Source: Polynucleobacter sp. MWH-Loch1C5
GTDB taxonomy: Bacteria > Pseudomonadota > Gammaproteobacteria > Burkholderiales > Burkholderiaceae
Assembly: GCF_018881775.1 (NCBI RefSeq)
Contig: NZ_JACVPR010000001.1
Span: 1,444,318 to 1,508,317 of the forward strand
Direction of reading: 5' to 3'
DNA length: 64,000 nt
This document shows, piece by piece, positions 17,545 through 24,988 of this stretch; position 1 is the first letter of the stretch; every line of letters starts with the position of its first letter. A model generated the notes under the pieces. The model was not told where the DNA came from and made no database searches. It was given only the letters and a program-made list of their open reading frames with translations. The position numbers and the translations under genes were made by a program.

Positions 17545-17976
17545 TTATTTCACGATCGGCCACATCAAGTTCAATTGATTGGACTTGGAGGCTTCAATCT
17601 TGATATTGCGTTTTAATGGGCGACCTTCAAAGACTGCATCGATGGTGTATTCCCCGGGAGGTAGATCAATCAGGAGGATAGGCCCTTCGGTCACGATCTC
17701 TAGGCTAGGCGTTTTACTGCCTTTTTTACTCAGTTTGATTTGTACATCTGAGATCCATAACGCTCTTTGGGGGTGATCTTGGGAAAGCTCCACTAGTAGT
17801 GGCCATTTTTTACCCAGCTCTTGCATCGCTTCAGACTCTTCGCTGCCGATGCCGCCTGTCATATACATCAGGCCGTTGATATTCTTTGTCTCAGGTAAGA
17901 GACTTGTGGTTTGTGCCAGTGCACTCGTTAAGCTCCAATAGAGTGCGAGGAATAATCCAGTCCAAGAAATTTTCAC
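17545..17976 (-). CDS. Small exported protein with a carboxypeptidase-regulatory-like beta domain
   Basis: A 143-residue protein with a signal peptide (KISWTGLFLALYWSLTSALA, cleaved before QTTSLL). A beta-rich domain follows, ending LIDLPPGEYTIDAVFEGRPLKRNIKI, a pattern found in carboxypeptidase-regulatory or transthyretin-like folds. Probably periplasmic. Function unknown; it heads a two-gene unit with the acyltransferase. Confidence 0.6.
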   Translation of the reverse strand: MKISWTGLFLALYWSLTSALAQTTSLLPETKNINGLMYMTGGIGSEESEAMQELGKKWPLLVELSQDHPQRALWISDVQIKLSKKGSKTPSLEIVTEGPILLIDLPPGEYTIDAVFEGRPLKRNIKIEASKSNQLNLMWPIVK

Positions 17977-18018
17977 GCCATCTCCTGCAAATTAATTGAA
18001 TTCGTGTAGCATGGTCAG

Positions 18019-18660
18019 ATGTCTTTATGCCTGCCCATTCGCTATTATCGGCTAAGAATTTCAGCTCTGATGCAATTCCTCGCTCTAGGGATATTTTGTT
18101 ATTCCAGCGGGGTCTGTGCCATGAGCTCGGAGCAGGTCGCAAAAACGCTCATGCAGCGTGATCAGATTTTAGTGATGCGTCATGCTGATGCGCCGGGTTA
18201 CAGTGATCCGCTCGGTTTTCGTCTAGGTGACTGCAGTACCCAGCGTAATTTAGGAGACGCGGGGCGCACACAAGCCAAGGCGATCGGTCTCTGGTTAGCG
18301 CAGGGACTACAGAAGACCGCAAGCGAGCGACAAATTTACTCTAGCCCCTGGTGTCGTTGTGAGGAGACTGCTCGCTTACTCCAGTTAGGACCCGTGCGTA
18401 GCGAGCCCGTTTGGGGTTCTTTCTTTGAGCGGCCGCAAGAAGAGGGGCGTTTTCGCCAGGGCGCCAAGCAGTTTTTAAAAGAACGCTACGCAGCTAGAGT
18501 AGCAGGACCTAACAATCCCGCCATGATTGTGGTGACACATCAAATTAATCTGACCTCACTGATCGGTTCTTGGGTGAATGTGGGTGAGATGGTGGTATTG
18601 CGATTTAACGCCCAGGGCGAGGTGATCAGTCATCAACGCCTTGCCCCTATACCTTACTAG
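18019..18660 (+). CDS. Histidine phosphatase superfamily protein, probably exported
   Basis: The 213-residue ORF contains the phosphohistidine motif as ILVMRHADAPGY. Later family residues are seen in RTQAKAIGLWLAQG, SPWCRCEETARLL and VVTHQINLTSLIGSW (the second catalytic histidine). A hydrophobic stretch (LMQFLALGIFCYSSGVCA) suggests a signal peptide; ATG at 18070 may be the true start. The substrate of the phosphatase is unknown. Confidence 0.75.
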   Translation: MSLCLPIRYYRLRISALMQFLALGIFCYSSGVCAMSSEQVAKTLMQRDQILVMRHADAPGYSDPLGFRLGDCSTQRNLGDAGRTQAKAIGLWLAQGLQKTASERQIYSSPWCRCEETARLLQLGPVRSEPVWGSFFERPQEEGRFRQGAKQFLKERYAARVAGPNNPAMIVVTHQINLTSLIGSWVNVGEMVVLRFNAQGEVISHQRLAPIPY

Positions 18661-18683
18661 CCTAATTTATCAATATAAATCAA

Positions 18684-18699
18684 TGACTTAATTAAGTCA
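18684..18699. promoter_or_regulatory. Perfect 16-bp palindrome upstream of the SOS promoter
   Basis: TGACTTAATTAAGTCA is exactly self-complementary. It lies 11 bp upstream of the -35 of the LexA-box promoter, a typical place for a second regulator. The binding protein is unknown. Confidence 0.5.
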
Positions 18700-18710
18700 C
18701 AGGATAAGTC

Positions 18711-18738
18711 TTGACCTTATTCTTAAATACTGTATATT
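18711..18738 (+). promoter_or_regulatory. Sigma-70 promoter of the SOS micropeptide gene
   Basis: TTGACC (18711-18716), 16-bp spacer, TATATT (18733-18738). The -10 lies wholly inside the LexA box, so LexA binding would block polymerase. The predicted start near 18745 gives a leader of about 42 nt. Confidence 0.7.
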
Positions 18739-18747
18739 TATACAGTA
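18728..18747. promoter_or_regulatory. LexA SOS box
   Basis: TACTGTATATTTATACAGTA contains CTGT-N8-ACAG, the canonical LexA operator of E. coli and of betaproteobacteria. The palindrome extends to 10-bp perfect arms (AATACTGTAT / ATACAGTATT, 18726-18749) around ATTT. It covers the -10 of the micropeptide promoter. Confidence 0.85.
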
Positions 18748-18786
18748 TTGAACCTGTATTTGATTAAGAGCTAATAGGAGTATGTC

Positions 18787-18909
18787 ATGAAAACATTAAT
18801 TGCTAACCCACTATGGTCAGTATTGAGCGGTCTCGTGATTTGGATGGTTTTCGCAGAAAAACCCGGTGAGTGGCAGCGTAAAGAATGGATCTGTTCACGC
18901 CAAGATTAA
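18787..18909 (+). CDS. LexA-controlled 40-residue single-pass membrane peptide
   Basis: A short ORF missed by the ORF track: MKTLIANPLWSVLSGLVIW... , 40 residues, with TAA at 18907-18909. An AGGAG Shine-Dalgarno (18776-18780) sits 6 nt before the ATG. Residues about 8-23 form one hydrophobic helix, followed by a charged, Trp-rich tail (KPGEWQRKEW) with one cysteine (ICSRQD). A LexA box overlaps its promoter, so it should be induced by DNA damage. Topology resembles SOS-induced division inhibitors such as Caulobacter SidA or membrane toxins such as TisB, but I see no sequence match to them. Function is inferred from context only. Confidence 0.75.
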   Translation: MKTLIANPLWSVLSGLVIWMVFAEKPGEWQRKEWICSRQD

Positions 18910-18918
18910 GGCTTCATT

Positions 18919-18967
18919 GATCCCATCCTAAAAACCCACTTCACACTCACTTCTTTGGGATGGGATC
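18919..18967. terminator. Inverted repeat between the micropeptide and CWC genes
   Basis: GATCCCATCC (18919-18928) and GGATGGGATC (18958-18967) are perfect 10-bp arms separated by 29 nt. They straddle the convergent gene ends and are followed by TTT on the plus strand. The loop is long for an intrinsic terminator, so this is a weak call. Confidence 0.35.
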
Positions 18968-19165
18968 TTTCCCTGTTTGCCAATCAATTCCTGCTCGCTG
19001 CAAACGATCTTGTAGACAGGATTCGCAAAGACAAGTCTGAGTCTCTTGAATAACACTGGCTGGCAATGGGGGGTATTGCATACACCAACACTGCTGGTCA
19101 GGCGCTTGCGCACCACACTTTACTGGAGCATGGCAAATCGGGCAAATAGAAGGTGTCGAATTCAT
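18947..19165 (-). CDS. Cysteine-rich CWC family protein
   Basis: The start is ATG at 19165, which overlaps the Smr gene stop as ATGA, not the longer track ORF. It gives 72 residues with the CWC pattern CPICHAPVKCGAQAPDQQCWC and then CLCESC; eight cysteines suggest a zinc-binding fold. Function unknown. It is translationally coupled to the Smr-domain gene upstream. Confidence 0.75.
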   Translation of the reverse strand: MNSTPSICPICHAPVKCGAQAPDQQCWCMQYPPLPASVIQETQTCLCESCLQDRLQRAGIDWQTGKDPIPKK

Positions 19166-19635
19166 GGATGCAGGATCAGTAGTGTGATGCCGGGATTGCC
19201 ATAGATGTCTTTGGTCAATTGAGTCTTTAACTGAGGATAGAGTTTGGTGCACTGGGCATAGGCACTATAACCTGGTAATAAATCATCCCCTCTAAAGTAG
19301 TTCTCAACCGTTTTATAAAAGCCTGCTTGCAAGTCAGCTATCAGGGCATTTTTAATAGCACCCCCGCGACCTCCAGAACCGTAGCCATGAATCACTTTTA
19401 CAAATTGCACGCCCGTATCTTCAAGTTGTCTTAATTTTTCCACCAGCCGTTCGCGTGCTTGATCAACGCTCGGTAGCCCCACTTCAAGATTGAAAGTAAA
19501 AATACCTGCCACTTTTTTGGCGCCATCGGGAAGTTCTGTGGCGCCACAAAAAGGGCAGGAGGAGGCTAATGCGCTACGCGCATTGCCGCAACTAGGGCAG
19601 GGGACGTACGATACTTTGACCATGGAGCCAAGCAT
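19162..19635 (-). CDS. Smr-domain protein with N-terminal zinc ribbon
   Basis: The protein is 157 residues, or 153 if begun at the fifth codon (MVKVSYVPCPSCG). The N-terminus is a CPSCG...CPFCG zinc ribbon. The rest is an Smr domain: DQARERLVEKLRQLEDTGVQFVKVIHGYGSGGRGGAIKNAL, with the HGxG motif of MutS2/Smr endonucleases. It might nick nucleic acid. Its start overlaps the end of the dehydrogenase gene by 32-44 bp, so the three genes form one operon. Confidence 0.75.
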   Translation of the reverse strand: MLGSMVKVSYVPCPSCGNARSALASSCPFCGATELPDGAKKVAGIFTFNLEVGLPSVDQARERLVEKLRQLEDTGVQFVKVIHGYGSGGRGGAIKNALIADLQAGFYKTVENYFRGDDLLPGYSAYAQCTKLYPQLKTQLTKDIYGNPGITLLILHP

Positions 19636-20554
19636 TCAAACATTCGACGACCCCTTGGCTAAAGGTCTTGAAAACATCTTCAGCCACAAAGCCAAGATGA
19701 GGGATTAACAGCGTATTGGGGCAATCGCGCAGCGGATGATCAATCGGCAAGGGTTCGATATCAAATACATCAAGAGCTGCTCCTGCAATTTTTTCATCGC
19801 GCAAAGCATTTACCAGAGCATCGGTATCAACTAACACGGATCGGGAGGTGTTAATGAGTAAGGCGCCGGGCTTCATTAGAGCAATTTTTTCTTTGCTCAC
19901 GATGCCCTTGGTCGTTGGGCCTGCCACGATATGCAATGAGATGATGTCGGATTCGCTCATTAATTGATCGAGTGATACGGCACTGGCACCCGCTGCTTGA
20001 GCTCGCTCTGCGGTCATATTCGGGCTCCAACACAGCACACGCATGCCAAAAGCTTGCGCGTAGCGCGCCATCCGTGAACCAATTTCGCCTAGGCCAATCA
20101 GTCCCAAGGTTTGACCTTTGAGCATTGGTAAGAGCGAGCGATCATTGCGCCAAGCACCTAACATCATGACGGCGTTTTGTTCGATCACGCGCTTATACAG
20201 GGCCATTAACATGGCCCAACTTAATTCAGAGGTGGAATCTTTTGACGGGCCCCATTCGGTGAAGCTAACTGGAATCTGACGTTGTTTGAGGGCCTCAACA
20301 TCCAAGGCTAGATTACGGGTGCCTGTAAACACCACATACTCTAGGTAGGGCAGTTGGGCAATGAGATCGGCCTTTAAAGGGGTGCGATCACGCATTAACA
20401 CCAAGGCGTTCGCATCTTTGATGGCTTTGAGTAAATCAGGACCTTCCATGCGTTCAGAGTAGTACTCGACATGCGCATCTCTTTCGATCGCTGACCAATC
20501 GGCTAAGCGGCGGTAGGCTTCTTCATAATCATCTAGCACGACTATTTTTTTCAT
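19592..20554 (-). CDS. D-2-hydroxyacid dehydrogenase family protein
   Basis: A 320-residue NAD-dependent enzyme. The Rossmann motif is GLIGLGEIGSRMARYAQAFGM. Catalytic elements are NTSRSVLVDTDAL (Arg), ALDVFDIEPLP (Glu) and IPHLGFVAEDVF (His). It resembles phosphoglycerate dehydrogenase-like members but lacks the regulatory C-terminal ACT domain. It probably oxidises a 2-hydroxy acid; it is divergent from a Bug receptor gene, which could supply a related carboxylate. Confidence 0.83.
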   Translation of the reverse strand: MKKIVVLDDYEEAYRRLADWSAIERDAHVEYYSERMEGPDLLKAIKDANALVLMRDRTPLKADLIAQLPYLEYVVFTGTRNLALDVEALKQRQIPVSFTEWGPSKDSTSELSWAMLMALYKRVIEQNAVMMLGAWRNDRSLLPMLKGQTLGLIGLGEIGSRMARYAQAFGMRVLCWSPNMTAERAQAAGASAVSLDQLMSESDIISLHIVAGPTTKGIVSKEKIALMKPGALLINTSRSVLVDTDALVNALRDEKIAGAALDVFDIEPLPIDHPLRDCPNTLLIPHLGFVAEDVFKTFSQGVVECLNAWLHGQSIVRPLP

Positions 20555-20570
20555 ATTGTCTCCGTGTAAA

Positions 20571-20583
20571 CCCTAGTCTAGGG
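20571..20583. promoter_or_regulatory. Short palindrome in the dehydrogenase/Bug divergent region
   Basis: CCCTAGTCTAGGG has 6-bp perfect arms around one base. It lies 16 bp upstream of the minus-strand dehydrogenase start, between divergent genes, so it may be an operator or a leader hairpin. Confidence 0.3.
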
Positions 20584-20681
20584 GGTGCCTCATTATTTTG
20601 GGGCTTGGCACAGATTATAGGAGTGTGGGATATTAACGTTGTCATAGAGCAAAAATAGCCGGACATAACACAGGAGACAAT

Positions 20682-21665
20682 ATGAAGTTAAAGACCTTAG
20701 CCCATGTGGCAGGTGCAGTATTTTCAGCTGCGACCTTACTCGCATCGCCCTTAGCGCAAGCGCAAGAGTGGCCCACACAAAAACCCATCAAGCTCATTGC
20801 CGTTTTCCCACCTGGGGGTTCAGTGGACCAAGTAGCCCGTATCTTGGCCCCGGCATTGCAAAACCAATTAAAGCAAAACGTCATTGTTGAAAACATCGGT
20901 GGTGCTTCTGGTTCGATAGGTACTGCAGCCCTTGCTAAAGCGGCGCCGGATGGTTATACCTTTGCAGTTGTATTTGATACGCATGGTGTGAATCCGAGTC
21001 TCATTGAAAAGCTACCTTTTGATACCAAAAAAGATATTGCGACTGTGACCATGATTGGTACAGCCCCAATGGTTTTAACAGCCAGTAAAGCATCGGGCCT
21101 GACAAGCTTTAAGCAATTGGTTGATCAAGCACGTGCGAATAAACCGAATAGCTATGGCTCTATTGGTACAGGTAGCTTAGGCCATTTGGCTTTTGCTTCT
21201 TTAGCCAAAGATGCCAAATTTGATTGGACCCACATTCCATTTCGTGGGGGTGGTCCTTTGATGCAAGATGCCTTAGCCGGTCATGTGCCATTAGCGGTTG
21301 GTTCTTTATTCTTGGTCAAGCCTCATATTGATTCAGGTGGGGTGATTCCTTTGGCGGTCACAACTAGCAAACGTTCACCTGAATTGCCAAACGTGCCAAC
21401 GATCGCTGAGAGTGGCTTCCCAGGCTTTGAAGCCCCTGCTTGGTGGGCTGTGATTGCGCCTGCACAAACACCGCCTGCGATCATCAACCGTATGCATGAA
21501 GAGGTGGCCAAAGCTTTGAAGTCGCCTGATATTGCCTCACGCATGAAGACCCAGGGGATTGAAATCTCTGCATTAGGACCGAAGGCAGGACAAGATTTCA
21601 TTAATCGTCAGATTGATGTTTGGGGTAAGTTTGTGCGCGACAACAACATCAAGCAAACGAACTAA
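20682..21665 (+). CDS. Tripartite tricarboxylate transporter (Bug-family) substrate-binding protein
   Basis: A 327-residue periplasmic receptor. The start ATG follows AGGAGACA. Signal peptide: LAHVAGAVFSAATLLASPLAQAQ. Bug motifs: IKLIAVFPPGGSVDQVAR, VIVENIGGASGSIGTAAL and IPFRGGGPLMQDALAGHVPLAVGS. No membrane subunits are adjacent. The divergent hydroxyacid dehydrogenase and the downstream carboxymuconolactone-decarboxylase-like gene suggest uptake and handling of an organic acid, but the ligand is unknown. Confidence 0.87.
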   Translation: MKLKTLAHVAGAVFSAATLLASPLAQAQEWPTQKPIKLIAVFPPGGSVDQVARILAPALQNQLKQNVIVENIGGASGSIGTAALAKAAPDGYTFAVVFDTHGVNPSLIEKLPFDTKKDIATVTMIGTAPMVLTASKASGLTSFKQLVDQARANKPNSYGSIGTGSLGHLAFASLAKDAKFDWTHIPFRGGGPLMQDALAGHVPLAVGSLFLVKPHIDSGGVIPLAVTTSKRSPELPNVPTIAESGFPGFEAPAWWAVIAPAQTPPAIINRMHEEVAKALKSPDIASRMKTQGIEISALGPKAGQDFINRQIDVWGKFVRDNNIKQTN

Positions 21666-21668
21666 TTG

Positions 21669-22211
21669 ATGAAAAAAAACATCGTTCCATTGCAAGCCTC
21701 AGATCTAGCAGAACCTGCGGATCTGGTGGCGGCCATTCGTGCGCGACGTGGTGGCGAACTGATCAATTTAGATCGTATGCTACTACATAGCGTTCCGTTT
21801 GCACGAGGATGGAATCGATTTTTAGGGGAGGTTCGTGAGAACCTCACCCTAGACCCCAAGTTGAGAGAATTAGCGATGTGTGGTGTTGCTGTTCTCAATC
21901 GCGCTGACTATGAGTTTTTACATCACGCACCGATTTTTATGAAATGTGGTGGTAGTGCTGCGCAAACAGCTGCGTTGCAACAACTGGGTCAAGCCCCTTT
22001 GCCTCAAGGTTTGTTTTCAACTCAAGAAGAACAGGTGATTGAGTTGATTGTGCAAATGACTCGTCAAATCGAAGTCGATGATGAGCTGCTGGAGTCCTTG
22101 CAGCGCCAATTGGGTAATACGGTGCTGGTGGAGTTAGTCGGCGTGATCGCGACTTACAATATGGTGTCGCGTTTCTTAGTGGCGCTCCGCGTTACCCCTG
22201 ATTCTCACTAA
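21669..22211 (+). CDS. Carboxymuconolactone decarboxylase-like (AhpD-fold) protein
   Basis: The protein has 180 residues from ATG 21669, three bases after the Bug stop codon, so the genes are co-transcribed. The CMD-family features are FARGWNRFLGEVRENLTLDPKLRELAMCGVAVLNRADYEFLHHAP and VELVGVIATYNMVSRFLVAL. AhpD-like peroxidase activity needs a CxxC, which is absent: only isolated cysteines occur (AMCGV, MKCGG). A catabolic decarboxylase or hydrolase role is more likely; the exact reaction is unknown. Confidence 0.75.
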   Translation: MKKNIVPLQASDLAEPADLVAAIRARRGGELINLDRMLLHSVPFARGWNRFLGEVRENLTLDPKLRELAMCGVAVLNRADYEFLHHAPIFMKCGGSAAQTAALQQLGQAPLPQGLFSTQEEQVIELIVQMTRQIEVDDELLESLQRQLGNTVLVELVGVIATYNMVSRFLVALRVTPDSH

Positions 22212-22313
22212 CAAGCTGTTTTACAGCCGTATACTTTCATTAGCCTAATAGCTAATAGCTCTGGCCATTATTCATATCTATGATGCGCTCATTAGTCTAT
22301 AAGAAAGTAAATA

Positions 22314-22916
22314 GTGTCAGCTGGCCATATCTACCTGATTGATGATGATAGTTCGGTGCGTGAGTCTATCTCTCGTATGCTTAAGAGTTATGGGTTTTCA
22401 GTGGAGAGTTACGCTGATCCAGAAGATTATTTAAAGCAAGCGATTCCAGTTTCTCCCGCAGCCATCATTTTGGATGTGCGTATGCCGGGGATGAGCGGTG
22501 TAGAGTTACACGCAAAACTCAATGAGATGGGACGTAAAACCCCCATTATTTATATTTCTGGTGAATCGATGCCCCATGAAATCGTTACTTCTATGAAGCA
22601 AGGGGCTATGGATTTCTTAATTAAGCCCTTTAATCTAGAAGATTTGCTCAAAGCAGTCCAAGCTGCCCTCGAAGTGGACACTCAAACCCATCAATTACTC
22701 AATCAAACGATCTCAATTCAAGCACGCTATGAAAGTTTGACCCCACGCGAGAAAGAAGTCTTTGAATTATTGGTCGAAGGCCTCATGAATAAAGAGATCG
22801 CAGTGCAATTGGGCACGACCAATGCCACCATTAAAGTCCATAAATCACGCGTCATGGAGAAAATGCAGGCCGGCTCTTTGCAGGAGTTGGTGAGGTTGCA
22901 TCACAGACTGTCTTAA
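22314..22916 (+). CDS. FixJ/LuxR-type response regulator (orphan)
   Basis: The 200-residue protein uses a GTG start. The receiver domain comes first: IYLIDDDSSVRES with acidic pocket, phospho-acceptor in AAIILDVRMPGMSG, IIYISGE and the lysine in FLIKPFN. A NarL/FixJ HTH follows (YESLTPREKEVFELLVEGLMNKEIAVQLGTTNATIKVHKSRVMEKM). No histidine kinase gene is adjacent, so its input is unknown. It probably controls transcription of distant targets. Confidence 0.85.
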   Translation: MSAGHIYLIDDDSSVRESISRMLKSYGFSVESYADPEDYLKQAIPVSPAAIILDVRMPGMSGVELHAKLNEMGRKTPIIYISGESMPHEIVTSMKQGAMDFLIKPFNLEDLLKAVQAALEVDTQTHQLLNQTISIQARYESLTPREKEVFELLVEGLMNKEIAVQLGTTNATIKVHKSRVMEKMQAGSLQELVRLHHRLS

Positions 22917-22987
22917 TGCATTGTTATGTCATGTAATCAATGTTAAAGTCTTAATAAATAAAGAGAAAGAGCCGAACGGAGACAAAA

Positions 22988-23983
22988 ATGGCCCTGGGCA
23001 AAAACAAAATAGAAGTGCTGCCACAAATCGTGGGGTCTGCCATTGTTGCGGGTCGCGAAAAAATGCGTCTGACTCAGGAGCAACTCGCACACCAGGCTTG
23101 TCTTTCAAAACGTCAAATCATGCAATTGGAAGAGGGTGGTGTTTCCACTTTCTATTCAGAGGCGCACAAAGTTACTGTTGCCAAAAAAGTAGCTAAATTA
23201 CTCAATATCGATGAATCTCAGGTCTTGGTAGATCCAAGAGGCGATGCTGTCTTACAAGAGAACTTACCTTTTGATCAACAAGAATCTCCAGCAGACGTGC
23301 CTGCACCAGCTGCATCCTTCAGTGCCGAAGCTCGCACTGCACGTCAAGAGTCGACAGAGCCTGTGCATAAAGTTTCTCTAGAAAATCTTACTTCGAGCGA
23401 GAAACCAGAGCCAGTCAAAAAGAAATCTTGGTTACCCCTGCTACTGATTATCTTGGTGGTCGCAGGTATTGTGTTGACTAAAGATCAAATTTTAGAAGTC
23501 TTCATGCCCAAGCCTGCCACGCCGATTGAGGTCAAGCTCGAGGGTGAGAGTAAACCTGAGGATAATAACGCCGCACCGAATGCAACACCTGCTAATCCGG
23601 GTACTTCACCTGCAGGTCAGCAGGGCAGTGCTCCAGGAACGCCAGCAGTGACTGCAGCAACGAGTGCCCCGTTGCCTAGCGAATTATCTTGCCCTAAAGC
23701 TGATGCAAATGTGACTGAAGTGCGCGTGACAGAGCCGAGCAAGCCGGGTAATTTTGTTTACGTACAAGCCAAAACCAAGCAAGTAGTTTGTGTGATTGAT
23801 GCCAGCGGTAAAAACATGATGCAGACTCTTGAAGCAGGTGCTGCACATACTTTCCCTGGTCGTGCACCATTTACTGTGCTGACTCAAGGTTTGGCTCAGG
23901 TCCAAGTCTACTATCAAGGTCGCCCTGTTCGTGCGGGTGAGCAAACTCGTACGGTCCGTTTAGTCGAAGCCCAAGCTCAATAA
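22988..23983 (+). CDS. RodZ-like HTH membrane protein
   Basis: The 331-residue protein has a Cro/C1-type HTH near residues 20-70 (GREKMRLTQEQLAHQACLSKRQIMQLEEGG), a linker, and a single membrane segment near 145-165 (WLPLLLIILVVAGIVL). A Pro/Ala/Thr-rich periplasmic linker follows, then a beta domain (VYVQAKTKQVVCVIDASGKNMMQTLEAGAAHTFPGRAPFTVLTQGLAQVQVYYQGRPV). This is the RodZ architecture of a cell-shape scaffold. The usual betaproteobacterial rodZ neighbours (ispG, rlmN) are absent, so it may be a paralogue. Confidence 0.65.
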   Translation: MALGKNKIEVLPQIVGSAIVAGREKMRLTQEQLAHQACLSKRQIMQLEEGGVSTFYSEAHKVTVAKKVAKLLNIDESQVLVDPRGDAVLQENLPFDQQESPADVPAPAASFSAEARTARQESTEPVHKVSLENLTSSEKPEPVKKKSWLPLLLIILVVAGIVLTKDQILEVFMPKPATPIEVKLEGESKPEDNNAAPNATPANPGTSPAGQQGSAPGTPAVTAATSAPLPSELSCPKADANVTEVRVTEPSKPGNFVYVQAKTKQVVCVIDASGKNMMQTLEAGAAHTFPGRAPFTVLTQGLAQVQVYYQGRPVRAGEQTRTVRLVEAQAQ

Positions 23984-24082
23984 TTAGCTCCACACCACTC
24001 CTTGAGGTTGCAGCTATGCGACTGCCCTCATCGATGCTCTAGTCTTGATATGATGTAGGCATCTTTTTATCTAGCTTGCATC

Positions 24083-24988
24083 ATGCCTCAAGAATTCATC
24101 AAAATCGTCGAAGTGGGCCCACGCGATGGCTTGCAGAATGAAGCTGTACCCGTGACGACTGATACCAAAGTGGAGTTAATTCGGCGATTGGCAGCCGCAG
24201 GATTTCAACACATTGAAGCCACTGCATTTGTTTCTCCACAATGGGTGCCACAGATGGCCGATGCGAGTGCAGTCATGGCCCAGCTTGAAAGAAAAAACAC
24301 CATTCAATACTCAGCGCTTGTGCCTAATTTAAAAGGATATGAAGCTGCGCTTGCTGCCAAAGTCGATGAGGTAGTCATCTTTGGCGCAGCGTCTGAGGCC
24401 TTTTCACAAAAAAATATCAATTGCAGTATTGCTGAGTCTCTTGAGCGTTTTCGTCCAGTCGCCCAAGCAGCGCAACGCGATGGTTTACGTTTGCGCGGTT
24501 CTGTATCTTGTGCTTTTGTATGTCCATATAGTGGTGAGGTGAGTACTTCAGCCTTAGTCCAGATTGCTCAAGGCTTGCAGGACTTAGGCTGTGCAGAAAT
24601 TGATATCTGTGACACGATCGGAGCAGCGACAGCTAAGCAAGTCAGAGTCGCTTATGAAGCTTTGGCCAAAGTCATTCCAGTAGAAAAAATGTCAGGCCAT
24701 TTTCACGACACCTATGGTCAAGCCTTGGCTAATATTTTGGCCGCACTAGACAGTGGCATTCGTATCTTTCACGCGAGCGTTGCAGGTTTAGGAGGGTGCC
24801 CTTACGCCAAAGGGGCTACTGGTAATGTCGCTACTGAGGATGTGCTCTATTTATTACAGGGTTTGGGTTATGAGACCGGCATTGATTTTGCCAAGGCCTG
24901 TGAAGCAGGGCACTTTATTGCCCAAAGTATTGGTAGACCTAATCATTCGCGAGCAGCCAACGCTTGGTTAGCCAAGTGTGCGGCATGA
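24083..24988 (+). CDS. mvaB: Hydroxymethylglutaryl-CoA lyase
   Basis: The 301-residue TIM-barrel enzyme cleaves HMG-CoA to acetyl-CoA and acetoacetate in leucine degradation. Signatures: IVEVGPRDGLQNE at the N-terminus, HFHDTYGQALANILAAL, and the HMG-CoA lyase signature with catalytic Cys in VAGLGGCPYAKGATGNVATEDVLYLL. Length is normal. The chromate transporter gene follows with an ATGA overlap. Confidence 0.93.
   Translation: MPQEFIKIVEVGPRDGLQNEAVPVTTDTKVELIRRLAAAGFQHIEATAFVSPQWVPQMADASAVMAQLERKNTIQYSALVPNLKGYEAALAAKVDEVVIFGAASEAFSQKNINCSIAESLERFRPVAQAAQRDGLRLRGSVSCAFVCPYSGEVSTSALVQIAQGLQDLGCAEIDICDTIGAATAKQVRVAYEALAKVIPVEKMSGHFHDTYGQALANILAALDSGIRIFHASVAGLGGCPYAKGATGNVATEDVLYLLQGLGYETGIDFAKACEAGHFIAQSIGRPNHSRAANAWLAKCAA

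Noticed and set aside
20605-20630. TTGGCAC-like string upstream of the Bug gene as a possible sigma-54 promoter
   Set aside because: The -12 element (TTGC) is not present at the required spacing.
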